Shown here piece by piece: positions 44,883-53,755 of a DNA stretch of 64,000 bases (positions are counted from its first letter, which is position 1; each line of letters starts with the position of its first letter). Source of the stretch: SXIZ01 sp040079795 (GTDB lineage Bacteria > Pseudomonadota > Gammaproteobacteria > Methylococcales > Methylomonadaceae); NCBI GenBank assembly GCA_040079795.1, contig JBEBJQ010000012.1:13667-77666 (forward strand), read 5' to 3'. Made by a program: the position numbers and the translations under genes. The notes under the pieces are model-generated. The model made no database searches, was not told the DNA's origin, and was given only the letters and a program-made list of their open reading frames with translations.

Positions 44883-46437
44883 TGTCGTTGTTGTTATACC
44901 ATTACTGCCGTTACTCGCTGCACTAATCATTGGTATAGGTCAACTGCCTGGGATATTTTGCGGGAAGGCGCAGGAAGCATTTACCGCCAAATTGTCTTTA
45001 AGTGCCCTGACTTTAGTCCTCCTGGCAAGCTTTAGTTTAATCATTGCGGAACAACTGGGTAAAAGCACTGGGAATTATTTTGCGGGTATTTGGTTAAAGT
45101 CTGAAGCTTTAACTATTTCGCTTAATTTTATAACAGCGGGGTTTAATATTCAGGTAACGCTATTCTCTGCGTTGCTACTGTTGCTAATTGTACGCCTTTC
45201 AATTAACCAACTTCAGCTTGAGACAGGTTATCACCGCTATTTTATGGCGTTGAATGGTTTTGCCGGGGCGCTGTTCTTATTGCTATTGTCAGATAACCTG
45301 TTGCTTATTTTTATCGGCTGGTATGTCACCAGTCTATGCGCTTATATTTTGATTGCTTATGCCTTTGATCAGCCGGTGGCAGCGATTAACGCTACCCGGG
45401 TATTTTTAACACATCGACTCGGGGATGCTGGTTTTCTTTTGGGTATTGGTTTAAGTTATAGCTGGATAGGGTCGTTTAATTTGACGGATTTAATTCAAGC
45501 GGTGGGTGACTTAGAGCTGAATGAATCGACTATTCTGGCCTTGTGTTTTGCCATTGCAGCTTGTGCCAGATCAGCGCAAATACCCTTTTCCCCCTGGTTG
45601 GCTAGGGCTATGGAAGGGCCGACCGCGAGCACCGCGGTTTTTTTTGGTGCCTTATTCACTCACAGTGGCATTTTTTTGCTTATTACTCTGCGCAGTGTGC
45701 TGCTGCAATCTCCTATCGCCATGACCATCCTGGTGGTGCTGGGGGCATTGACTGCGCTGTATAGTTGGGTGGTATCCCTAACCCAAACGGATATTAAAAG
45801 CGCCTTGAGCTTTGCCATCAGTGGTCAACTGGGTCTCATTGCCGTCGAGTGTGGCCTTGGTTATTGGCAGTTGGCAGTCTTGCACTCCTTGGTGCATATG
45901 TTAGTGCGTACTTATCAATTGCTTCATACACCTGGTTTTTTACAACAAACGCAGGGCATTCCGGTCTCACCTTTGATGCCGGTGCTGGCTAAAATGCGCT
46001 GGGCTTATGTGGTATCGTTGCAGCGTTTTTGGCTGGATCCTTTAACAGATTGGTTGTTAGTTAATCCAGTTTTACGCCTGGGTAAAGACTTAAGTTATTT
46101 TGACGATCACATTGTCAATGTTTTGATGGGTGTTCCTACGCCCGCGATGAATGCTTTAGCCACTTTGGCACAATTGGAAGAACAGCGTATGGGTGTGCAA
46201 TTGGAAAATGAGGGCGATAGTTTTGCGCGGGGAAACGGTTTGGCGGGTAAGTTGGCTGAAAGCATGGCGTTGATATTACAGTGGATTGAGCAACGCCTAG
46301 TGATGCAAGGTTTTCATGGCGGCACTATCCGCTACGGACAGCAGGTAGGGATGATTACCAATCGTATTGAGCAACTTTTAGTACGGCCTCGTTACCTGTC
46401 ATTGTTTGTCTTCATCACTTTGCTCGTGGTTTTTTAA
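44875..46437 (+). CDS. NuoL/DabB-type subunit with altered channel residues
   Basis: The 520-residue membrane protein resembles NuoL and DabB ('MEGPTASTAVFFGALFTHSG', 'GWYVTSLCAYILI'). Compared with NuoL, the TM5 Glu is Tyr150, the TM7 Lys ('GKSAQ') is Arg232 and the TM10-11 Lys four residues after a conserved His is His341. After residue 350 the usual TM12-14 region is much reduced. A tail follows with 'FWLDPLTDWLLVNPVLRLGK', reminiscent of the amphipathic C-terminal helix of NuoL. It is the most DabB-like gene by position, directly after the DabA-like gene. Reduced or no proton conduction is inferred. Confidence 0.82.
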   Translation: MDSVVVVIPLLPLLAALIIGIGQLPGIFCGKAQEAFTAKLSLSALTLVLLASFSLIIAEQLGKSTGNYFAGIWLKSEALTISLNFITAGFNIQVTLFSALLLLLIVRLSINQLQLETGYHRYFMALNGFAGALFLLLLSDNLLLIFIGWYVTSLCAYILIAYAFDQPVAAINATRVFLTHRLGDAGFLLGIGLSYSWIGSFNLTDLIQAVGDLELNESTILALCFAIAACARSAQIPFSPWLARAMEGPTASTAVFFGALFTHSGIFLLITLRSVLLQSPIAMTILVVLGALTALYSWVVSLTQTDIKSALSFAISGQLGLIAVECGLGYWQLAVLHSLVHMLVRTYQLLHTPGFLQQTQGIPVSPLMPVLAKMRWAYVVSLQRFWLDPLTDWLLVNPVLRLGKDLSYFDDHIVNVLMGVPTPAMNALATLAQLEEQRMGVQLENEGDSFARGNGLAGKLAESMALILQWIEQRLVMQGFHGGTIRYGQQVGMITNRIEQLLVRPRYLSLFVFITLLVVF

Positions 46438-46444
46438 GGCAGTT

Positions 46445-48091
46445 ATGGATATTACGGTAATGTTTTGGTTCGAATCGGCGCGGGTGCCGATTTTGACCCT
46501 AATGACCCTGTTACCCCTTGCAGCCATGATCGCCATCTTGATTGCAGATTCAGCCATACTCACCGTTTTTTTCGCCTATGCGGGTATTCTAAGTACGGGT
46601 TTACTAAGCAGCTATTTATTGCTCTTATTCGATGCAGGGAATACTGGCATACAACTTGCCGAACAAGTACATTTTTTGGGTTTAAGTTACAGCGTTGGCG
46701 TGGATGGCGCCAATGTATTATTTATTCCATTGACCACCTTACTCACTCTGTTAGCGCTTATTTACCTGCGGAGCACACGTTACGCCACAGACAGCAATAT
46801 ACTTGCCTGCCTGTTGGGCTATGAAACTATCCTGATAGGTGCCTTTTCTGCGCTGAATGCCATGCAATTTTGGATGTGGAGTTGTTTGGAATTAGCCCCG
46901 GTAGTGTATTTTACGTTGGCTACAGGTACCGGTAGTCGGCGTCGTGAAGCGGTAAAAATAGTGTTACAGTTTTGGGGAGGTGGTTTATTACTGACCTTGG
47001 CGGGTTTTTTATTGTTAGGCTTAGGTCTTGAAAACACTGACGAACCGCTCAGTTTTGATTGGCTGACTTTGGCACAGAATGAAGCGCCCTTTATGAATGA
47101 GACGCTCATTTTTATTCTGTTGATGTATGGTTTTGCTGTACGTATGCCTTTGTTTCCATTTCACGCTTGGTTGCCTTTGTTAGCTGAACAAGGGGGGGTT
47201 GTGACCAGCGGTATTTTTATCGTTGGTTTAAAATTAGGCGTCTATGCCATTATCCGTTTTGTCATTCCGCTGTTACCGGGGGTTAGTGAAGAATGGTCTG
47301 GCTTAGTGGTAGCGATGGGCTTAATAGGGCTTTTTTATGGCGCCATTTTAGGGTTAATGCAAAATAACCTGCGTAGGCTGTTAGCGTTTGTGGTTATTAG
47401 CCAAGCCGGCATATTGATACTCGGAGTTTTCAGTTTTGAGGTCGCCGGGGTAGAAGGCAGCTTATTACTGAGTCTCGCCTACGGATTGGCGGGGACCGGT
47501 TTGTTGTTCAGTGCCGGATTTATTGCCCAACATACTCAAACCACCTTTTTGTTGCGGTTAGGCGGATTATTTGACAGCTACGCCGTCATGGGCTTGTTAT
47601 TTTTATTTTCTGCGCTCTGCGCTATGGCAATGCCCGGAACGCCAGGGTTTAATGCCGGGCATATGCTGATTGAAGGGGTTGTAGAAAAGAATGGCTGGAT
47701 TATTGCCCTGCTTATTGGGATCGGTAATTTTTTGGTGGCGGTGATGCTGTTATGGGCTTTTCAACGGATATTTCTGGTTGAGGCGCAACGTAGCATTAAA
47801 GTCAATTATCGCCCGCAAACGGTTAAGTATGAGTGGCTCATTACTGCCATGATCAGTAGCTTATTACTGGCGACCGGTTTTTATAGTGCGCCTTGGCATA
47901 CTTTAATTGATACTGCCACTGGTACCATTGGTAAATATTTTTATTTTCGTAACGCCATATACAATGATGAGCTGCTTAACAACACCCCAGGCCTTAATGA
48001 AATGAGCCTTCCTGACGATGAAGGGATTGAAAGTATCGAGCCGTTGTTAGAGGATAATGCCGTGGATGACAAGGATAGTTCCCATGAGTGA
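46445..48091 (+). CDS. NuoM-type antiporter-like subunit with acidic C-terminal tail
   Basis: From the ATG at 46445 the product is 548 residues with about 14 helices. It keeps Lys263 ('VGLKLGVYAIIR') but has Arg233 in place of the TM7 Lys ('AVRMPLFPFHAWLP'), a TM5 Glu (Glu149) displaced by one or two residues, and 'GFNAGHMLIEG' where NuoM has Gly-Glu in TM12. A hydrophilic tail of about 50 residues after the last helix ends with a highly acidic stretch ('SLPDDEGIESIEPLLEDNAV'), absent from ordinary NuoM. The last 8 bp overlap the next gene. Confidence 0.85.
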   Translation: MDITVMFWFESARVPILTLMTLLPLAAMIAILIADSAILTVFFAYAGILSTGLLSSYLLLLFDAGNTGIQLAEQVHFLGLSYSVGVDGANVLFIPLTTLLTLLALIYLRSTRYATDSNILACLLGYETILIGAFSALNAMQFWMWSCLELAPVVYFTLATGTGSRRREAVKIVLQFWGGGLLLTLAGFLLLGLGLENTDEPLSFDWLTLAQNEAPFMNETLIFILLMYGFAVRMPLFPFHAWLPLLAEQGGVVTSGIFIVGLKLGVYAIIRFVIPLLPGVSEEWSGLVVAMGLIGLFYGAILGLMQNNLRRLLAFVVISQAGILILGVFSFEVAGVEGSLLLSLAYGLAGTGLLFSAGFIAQHTQTTFLLRLGGLFDSYAVMGLLFLFSALCAMAMPGTPGFNAGHMLIEGVVEKNGWIIALLIGIGNFLVAVMLLWAFQRIFLVEAQRSIKVNYRPQTVKYEWLITAMISSLLLATGFYSAPWHTLIDTATGTIGKYFYFRNAIYNDELLNNTPGLNEMSLPDDEGIESIEPLLEDNAVDDKDSSHE

Positions 48092-49604
48092 AGCTGGTAT
48101 GCCCATTTTAAGCACCCTGATTGTATTGCCATTATTAACGGCCATGTCACTTGGCTTTGTGCCTTCCCGGCAACTGGCAAAGCAAATTACCCTCGCCGTA
48201 GCAATTATTGAATTATTGTTAACTTTAGGCGTTGTTAAACTTTTTAACGCCCAAAGTGATATTTTGCAATTGGTTGAGCAATATACTTGGATAGAGCTCC
48301 TGAATATTCACTTTGAAGTGGGGGTTGATGGTATTTCCATGTTGTTCTTACCCTGCTCAGCCCTTGTAATGCTAATGTTGATTATTTCCGCCTGGAACTC
48401 AGTGCAATATTTCCGGCGCTTGCATTTTGCACTCCTAATGGCCTTGGAAGGCATCCTGATGGGGGTGTTTTGTGCAACCGATATGATCTTGTTTTTTTTA
48501 TTCTGGGAGCTGACTTTACCAGTGATTTTTTTTCTTATCGGTCTCTGGGGAATAGGTCCACAAAGACGGGGAGCCGCCTTAAAATATAGCCTTTTTATGC
48601 TATTTGGTAGCGTTCCCTTGCTGATTGCAATCACTATGTTGGCGATAAACCATGCCACTCAGGTTGGGGGTAATATTCCGCAGGATTTGGCGTTTAGCTT
48701 TCCAGTGCTCTTGGCAACTCCTGTTGAAGATGGCTTGCAGCCGATTATTTTTTTACTATTGTTAACGGGTTTCGCTATAAAAGCGCCCTTAGTGCCTTTT
48801 CACACCTGGTTGCCTACTTTAAGCATGGAAGCGCCTACCCAAATGACGGCCTTATTAGTGGGTTTAAAATTGGGACTGTATGGCATATTGCGTTATGCCA
48901 TGACTTTAGCGCCCTCCGCAGCAGTTCAATACAGCTGGGTTTTAGGGGTTTTGGGGGCGATAACCCTTATGTATGCTGCCTTTATTGCTTTACAACAATC
49001 CAATTTACGCCGCTTGCTCGCATATGCCAGCATTAGTCAGGCGGGCTTAGTGGTCGTCGGGATTACCTCTTTAAATATGCAGGGTATTCAAGGGGCATTG
49101 TTACAGTTGTTAAGCTTTACCTTGGTGTCGACTGGCTTGATGTTACTGACAGGGTTTATTCAAAATCGATTGGGAAGTACCGATATTATCCATCTCGGTG
49201 GTTTGGCAAAGGTAATACCCAAGCTGACAGGTTTTTATTTTTTGTTTGCATTTGCCACTATTGGTGCTCCCGGTAGCAGCAGTTTTCCAGCTGAATTTCT
49301 ACTAATGGTTAGTGCGCTTACCTCCCACCCCAGCTTGGGTATCACCGCATTAGTTGCGGCGGTTATCAGCTCCGCCTGTCTGTTGGTGTTTTCTCGGCGT
49401 GCATTTTTAGGCCCTATCGTGCATGCCGGTGTTGAAAAGCTACAAGACTTACGTCCGCGTGAATTCATCCTGTTAAGTATTCCAGCCTTACTGTTACTTA
49501 TTTTTGGGATTTTTCCGGACACCCTTTTAGAATGCCAGAGAGTGACTACCGAAACCTGGTTGTTGCGTTTGGTTAATCAGCCGATTGTTGCTATTGCTGA
49601 ATAA
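48084..49604 (+). CDS. NuoM-type proton-translocating subunit (fourth antiporter-like subunit)
   Basis: The ATG at 48084, with 'aagga' upstream, gives a 506-residue protein with about 14 helices. All key NuoM residues are present: Glu in 'LFWELTLPVIFFLI', Lys in 'FAIKAPLVPFHTWLP', Lys in 'GLKLGLYGILRY', and Glu in 'SSSFPAEFLLM'. It is probably an active ion channel, like the first gene of the operon. It is the last gene; the converging nitrilase gene ends 152 bp further on and no clear terminator is visible between. Confidence 0.88.
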   Translation: MSEAGMPILSTLIVLPLLTAMSLGFVPSRQLAKQITLAVAIIELLLTLGVVKLFNAQSDILQLVEQYTWIELLNIHFEVGVDGISMLFLPCSALVMLMLIISAWNSVQYFRRLHFALLMALEGILMGVFCATDMILFFLFWELTLPVIFFLIGLWGIGPQRRGAALKYSLFMLFGSVPLLIAITMLAINHATQVGGNIPQDLAFSFPVLLATPVEDGLQPIIFLLLLTGFAIKAPLVPFHTWLPTLSMEAPTQMTALLVGLKLGLYGILRYAMTLAPSAAVQYSWVLGVLGAITLMYAAFIALQQSNLRRLLAYASISQAGLVVVGITSLNMQGIQGALLQLLSFTLVSTGLMLLTGFIQNRLGSTDIIHLGGLAKVIPKLTGFYFLFAFATIGAPGSSSFPAEFLLMVSALTSHPSLGITALVAAVISSACLLVFSRRAFLGPIVHAGVEKLQDLRPREFILLSIPALLLLIFGIFPDTLLECQRVTTETWLLRLVNQPIVAIAE

Positions 49605-49756
49605 CGCATGTCTGGCTTTTAACGCTCATCTTTTATTGTATCCGCTTGGATTCGTAGATGTGTTATGCCTTGATTAGTAAGCTTTTTAGGCATCCTTATT
49701 TCAGGGTTATCTGTTTAACCTTAGATAACTATATTTAGCGCTCAGGTTGCTAATAT

Positions 49757-50620
49757 TTATATAAACCGTGTTTGCAATGGCCAATCCCGGTAATTAAACA
49801 CTTGTCCGTGTTGCCTAACCGCCGCAATTGAGGGCAGTGAAATATCTGCATAGACCCACTGCACGGCATTCAGTTCGCCGATGGCTAAAATGCCGTTGTC
49901 TGGAAAGCCCCTGTCTACAGGCGTATATACGCCAGCTGCCCCAATATTAATATCGACAGCTTCTGACCAGGGTGCGGTGCCTACCACTGAGGCTTGGACG
50001 ACGTAACACTGATTTTCTAATGCCCGTGCCTGGCAACCGATACGCACCCGATAATAACCGGCCAAGGTATCTGTACAGCTGGGCACTAAAATTAAATCAG
50101 CACCTGCTTCAACTTGCTTGCGTGCCAATAATGGGAACTCGCTGTCATAACAGACATCAATAGCGATTTTGCCATACTGGGTGTCGAACACTTTGAGTTC
50201 CTTGCCGCTTTTTATAAGCCATTGCTCATTTTCAAAGCGGGTCATTTGTAATTTATCTTGATAGGCATAACGTCCATCTGGCATAAATAAATATGCCCGA
50301 TTTCGATATTCACCATCAGACAATTGCAGGGGGAAGGTTCCTGGCTGAATGAGGCATTGATATTGTTGGGCAAGGTTTTGGTAAAGTGCAATAAATTTTG
50401 TATGCAGACTTTGCATAGCATACAGTTGTTCGCTTAATGAGCTGTAGACCGCTTCGCCAAACAATGAGGCCAGCTCCATGCTGGCGTATTCCGGAAATAC
50501 TAAGATATTGGCATTGGCAGATATTGCTTCTGTTACCCAGCTTTGGATTTTAGTTTGATATTCAGCCCATTCCTTAAAAAATCCAATATCATATTGGGCA
50601 CTGGCAATTTTAATGCTCAT
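49757..50620 (-). CDS. Carbon-nitrogen hydrolase (nitrilase superfamily)
   Basis: The 287-residue product has the nitrilase catalytic triad: Glu in 'VFPEYASMEL', Lys in 'YQDKLQMTRFE', and Cys in 'DVCYDSEFPLLAR'. Members hydrolyse amides or nitriles; this branch has no fixed substrate. It overlaps the GNAT gene upstream by 11 bp, a pairing often seen for these two families and one suggesting consecutive action on the same amide or amine compound. Confidence 0.9.
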   Translation of the reverse strand: MSIKIASAQYDIGFFKEWAEYQTKIQSWVTEAISANANILVFPEYASMELASLFGEAVYSSLSEQLYAMQSLHTKFIALYQNLAQQYQCLIQPGTFPLQLSDGEYRNRAYLFMPDGRYAYQDKLQMTRFENEQWLIKSGKELKVFDTQYGKIAIDVCYDSEFPLLARKQVEAGADLILVPSCTDTLAGYYRVRIGCQARALENQCYVVQASVVGTAPWSEAVDINIGAAGVYTPVDRGFPDNGILAIGELNAVQWVYADISLPSIAAVRQHGQVFNYRDWPLQTRFI

Positions 50621-51209
50621 GTTTGAGCCAAAAAGTCATGGGTTTGGGCGTTTCGTGGGCTTCGTCGAGATCTTTCCATGTGTAAGTGGTTTTTAATTCC
50701 GGGTGTTTAAAGTAGCCACGTTTGTTCCAAAAGTTATCTAGCGGCACATAGGTTTCGGGCCGTCGGGGATGATCGCTCGGCCGTTCCACGCAGCAAAAAC
50801 AAACATGTTTGAACCCACCTAAATCAGTGGCATGCGCTTCCCGTTGTTCAAAAAATTTAACGCCTATACCTAAACCCCGATAGTGTTTGTTTAACACTGA
50901 TTCACCACAATAAAAAACTTGATCGGGGCTATAGCCGTGTTCTAAAAAAGGCTTTTTGACTTCATCGGTTTCGTATTTCAGGGGGATAGCGGTTGATGCA
51001 CCAATGATTTTATCGCCATCAAACGCCAGAACGATAACACTCTCAGGACAGTTGATATAGGTTTGCAGATATTTTTCTTCATAGCTTAAATCGCCATCAT
51101 ATAAATACGGAAATTCACGAAAAACTTCAATTCTTAAGCTGGCCAATTCTGGGATATAGCGCTGTAGATCGGCACCGCTTTTACGTTCTATACGAATATT
51201 GTTAGACAT
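50610..51209 (-). CDS. GNAT family N-acetyltransferase
   Basis: The 199-residue product has the GNAT core: 'LASLRIEVFREFPYLYDGDL', 'VIVLAFDGDKIIGASTAIPL', and the acetyl-CoA loop 'LNKHYRGLGIGVKFFEQREA'. A Cys-rich turn 'KHVCFCCVERPSDHPRRPE' follows. Coupled by overlap to the nitrilase gene. Substrate unknown. Confidence 0.88.
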   Translation of the reverse strand: MSNNIRIERKSGADLQRYIPELASLRIEVFREFPYLYDGDLSYEEKYLQTYINCPESVIVLAFDGDKIIGASTAIPLKYETDEVKKPFLEHGYSPDQVFYCGESVLNKHYRGLGIGVKFFEQREAHATDLGGFKHVCFCCVERPSDHPRRPETYVPLDNFWNKRGYFKHPELKTTYTWKDLDEAHETPKPMTFWLKHEH

Positions 51210-51223
51210 ATGTGCGTTAAGGT

Positions 51224-51685
51224 TTAGGATTTAAGATTCGAGGATTTGGAAGCATGTTGTTCATGAAAAGTACAGTTAGCGCAATCAATTGCACAGTTTG
51301 CCAATGTTAGTGCTTCGTTTTCGTCAACAGATTGTGCTTTAAATTTGGCTACTAAATACACACCGACTATTGCGCCAATGGTATCTGCTACCCAATCTTC
51401 ATGACTGGAGTCTCGCCCGGCCACGAAGGATTGATGCCATTCATCCGAAACACCGTATAAACTGCAAAATGCAATACTACTGAAAGCCAGTATAATAGGG
51501 GATTTAAAGTAATGCTGAAAACAGCGCCAGGCAAATATCCCCATCAGGCCGTAGGCTCCGGCATGGTAAAACTTGTCCTGATGCTCAAACCACATAGGCG
51601 CTGGGAGAGACTGGCGACTGGAAACCCAATATATAAAACAGCAGTACAATATTAAAGCCAGAAAATCAAATATCTTTAAGTTCAT
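51224..51685 (-). CDS. VanZ-like membrane protein with Cys-rich C-terminal tail
   Basis: The 153-residue product has four predicted helices and the VanZ pattern ('DKFYHAGAYGLMGIFAW', 'LYGVSDEWHQSFVAGRDSSH', 'DWVADTIGAIVGVYL'). After the last helix comes an unusual soluble tail with 'ANCAIDCANCTFHEQH', a C-x3-C-x2-C-x2-H cluster that could bind a metal. The function of VanZ-like proteins outside glycopeptide resistance is unclear. It is divergent from the DUF455 gene with only 15 bp between start codons. Confidence 0.85.
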   Translation of the reverse strand: MNLKIFDFLALILYCCFIYWVSSRQSLPAPMWFEHQDKFYHAGAYGLMGIFAWRCFQHYFKSPIILAFSSIAFCSLYGVSDEWHQSFVAGRDSSHEDWVADTIGAIVGVYLVAKFKAQSVDENEALTLANCAIDCANCTFHEQHASKSSNLKS

Positions 51686-51700
51686 ATTAATAAGGAACAG

Positions 51701-52498
51701 ATGAAAAAGTTAGTGGACATCGCGGAAGCTTGTTTACAGCAAAGTGATATCGCTATTAAATTAAATTTAACCCATACGGCTTGGCAGTTAGCTGAAACCG
51801 GACAGTTGAGTTTTAGCGGGACAGCTGCACCGCAGCCTATTATAGCCACCGTTTTTCCTGCGCGCCCAGTGCTGCTAGCCCCTAAATACATGCCAAAACG
51901 CCAGTTAAGTACGCCTGCGGGTATGGCGGCATTTTTTCATGCCTTGGCGCATATTGAGTTTATTGCTATCCATTTAGCTTGGGATATTTTATATCGTTTT
52001 AGAGGTTTGCCCGAACAGTTTTATGTCGATTGGCTTAAAGTTGCGGATGAAGAAGCGCAACATTTTGAATTACTCAACGCCTATTTAGGTAATTTTGGGC
52101 TTACTTATGGTGATTTACCTGCGCATTATGGTTTATGGGCGCATGCTGAAGATACTGTAGAGGATGTATTGGCACGGTTAGCGTTGGTTCCTCTTTGTAT
52201 GGAAGCGCACGGGCTGGATGTGACGCCGAATATGATTGCAAAATTTGAAGCCCTGAATGATACGGAAAGTGTTGCTATTTTAACCCGGATTTTAACGGAT
52301 GAAGTAGGTCATGTGGCTTGCGGTTCCAAGTGGTTTAAGCATCTGTGCGCGGATTTGCAATTAGAACCGACTGCACATTATCAACACCTGATAACACGGT
52401 ATTACAAAGGTGGGAAACCGAAGGGGCCCTTTAATAGAGAATTGCGTATAATGGCGGGATTCTCAAATGCTGACCTTGATTGGCTGGAAAATGCATGA
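51701..52498 (+). CDS. DUF455 family ferritin-like protein
   Basis: The 265-residue product matches DUF455, a ferritin-like four-helix bundle. Metal-ligand-like motifs are visible in order: 'LAHIEFIAIHLAWD', 'ADEEAQHFELL', 'CMEAHGLDVTP' and 'LTDEVGHVACGSKWF'. These suggest a diiron or similar centre. The physiological reaction is unknown. It overlaps the NnrS gene if that starts at 52495. Confidence 0.88.
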   Translation: MKKLVDIAEACLQQSDIAIKLNLTHTAWQLAETGQLSFSGTAAPQPIIATVFPARPVLLAPKYMPKRQLSTPAGMAAFFHALAHIEFIAIHLAWDILYRFRGLPEQFYVDWLKVADEEAQHFELLNAYLGNFGLTYGDLPAHYGLWAHAEDTVEDVLARLALVPLCMEAHGLDVTPNMIAKFEALNDTESVAILTRILTDEVGHVACGSKWFKHLCADLQLEPTAHYQHLITRYYKGGKPKGPFNRELRIMAGFSNADLDWLENA

Positions 52499-53673
52499 TT
52501 ATGAAACAGAAAATCTTTAATTATCCCTTATTCGCTTTAGGTTTTAGGCCTTTTTTTGTATTAGCAGGCTTATCTGCCTTATTTTTGATGCTGCTGTGGA
52601 ATGCCATTAGCCACGGTAAAATAGCCGGCCATATTTATTTTCCGGGCGTCTACTGGCACGCACATGAGATGTTAATTGGCTATAGTGCCGCGGTAATCGC
52701 GGGTTTTTTATTGACCGCAGTAAAAAATTGGACCGGGCTTGAAACCGTTAGCGGTGATAAATTAGCGGGGCTGTGCTTATTATGGTTATACGGCCGCATC
52801 GTGCCATTTTATGCCGATGTATTGCCGGATGCATTGTGTGCGTTGATCGACTTAGCCTTTTTACCGCTATTAGCGGTGCAGTTGGTAAGGGTTATGCTGC
52901 AAGCTAAGCAACCGCATAACCTTATTTTTATCGGTCTGTTGGGTATGATGACCCTAGGCAATGCGTTAGTTCATGCACAATTATTAGGGCTCTCCACAAA
53001 CACCGCCGACACTGGTTTACAATTGGTTATAGCGACTATTATTATCCTGATTTTGATTATTGCAGGCCGGGTCTTCCCTTTTTTTACCGAGCGGGGCTTG
53101 CAAGGGTTTATCGCAATTCGTAACCAACAAATAGACCTGTTAGCCATTGCTGCTGCTTTGGGTGTTTTTTGTCTGCAATTATCAGGCGTTTCAGGCACTT
53201 GGTTAGCGTTTGTGGCAATATTGGCGGCGGCGCTTAACGGCTTAAGAATGTCTGGTTGGTACGTGCAGCGTATATGGTACGTGCCTCTATTATGGGTTTT
53301 ATATACCGGTTATGGCTGGATTATTATCGGTTTTGTTTTAACGGCTTTGGCGGCTTATAATTTTATTGCCCGTGATTTAGCTTTGCATGCCTTTACTTTG
53401 GGTGGTATTGGCATATTAACCCTGGGTATGATGGCCCGGGTTGCTTTAGGTCATACCGGACGGGCTTTAAAAGTCTCGAATGCTATGGCGATTGCGTTTG
53501 TATTGTTAAATCTGGCTGCATTTTGCCGGATAATCTTACCTGCCGGAATACAAAATAGCACCGGCGTATTTATCTACATTGCAACTTTGTTGTGGCTGGG
53601 CGCCTTTGCTTTATTTATGTTTGTGTATGTTCCTATCTTGACCCAAGCGCGGATTGACGGGAATAATGGCTAG
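52495..53673 (+). CDS. nnrS: NnrS family membrane protein
   Basis: NnrS is a heme- and copper-containing membrane protein linked to protection from nitric-oxide stress. The ATG at 52495 overlaps the DUF455 stop codon (ATGA); an ATG at 52501 is equally possible. The product of about 392 residues has twelve helices and the family motifs 'LFALGFRPFFVLAGLSAL', 'WHAHEMLIGYSAAVIAGFLL', 'RVFPFFTERGL', 'HAFTLGGIGILTLGMMARVA' and 'GHTGRAL'. The His pairs likely bind heme. Confidence 0.93.
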   Translation: MIMKQKIFNYPLFALGFRPFFVLAGLSALFLMLLWNAISHGKIAGHIYFPGVYWHAHEMLIGYSAAVIAGFLLTAVKNWTGLETVSGDKLAGLCLLWLYGRIVPFYADVLPDALCALIDLAFLPLLAVQLVRVMLQAKQPHNLIFIGLLGMMTLGNALVHAQLLGLSTNTADTGLQLVIATIIILILIIAGRVFPFFTERGLQGFIAIRNQQIDLLAIAAALGVFCLQLSGVSGTWLAFVAILAAALNGLRMSGWYVQRIWYVPLLWVLYTGYGWIIIGFVLTALAAYNFIARDLALHAFTLGGIGILTLGMMARVALGHTGRALKVSNAMAIAFVLLNLAAFCRIILPAGIQNSTGVFIYIATLLWLGAFALFMFVYVPILTQARIDGNNG

Positions 53674-53755
53674 TGCTGGGTAAGCGGCCTAGTCTTTGTA
53701 GTTCTGCCGATGGGTATAGTTAGGTAATAACAAGTTACAATTATTGGAGGTGTGT

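Noticed and set aside
40202..49604. Standard complex I (nuo) operon or Mrp antiporter
   Set aside because: No nuoA-K or mrpC/E/F/G genes are present, and a DUF2309 gene lies inside the run, which points to a Dab-type system.
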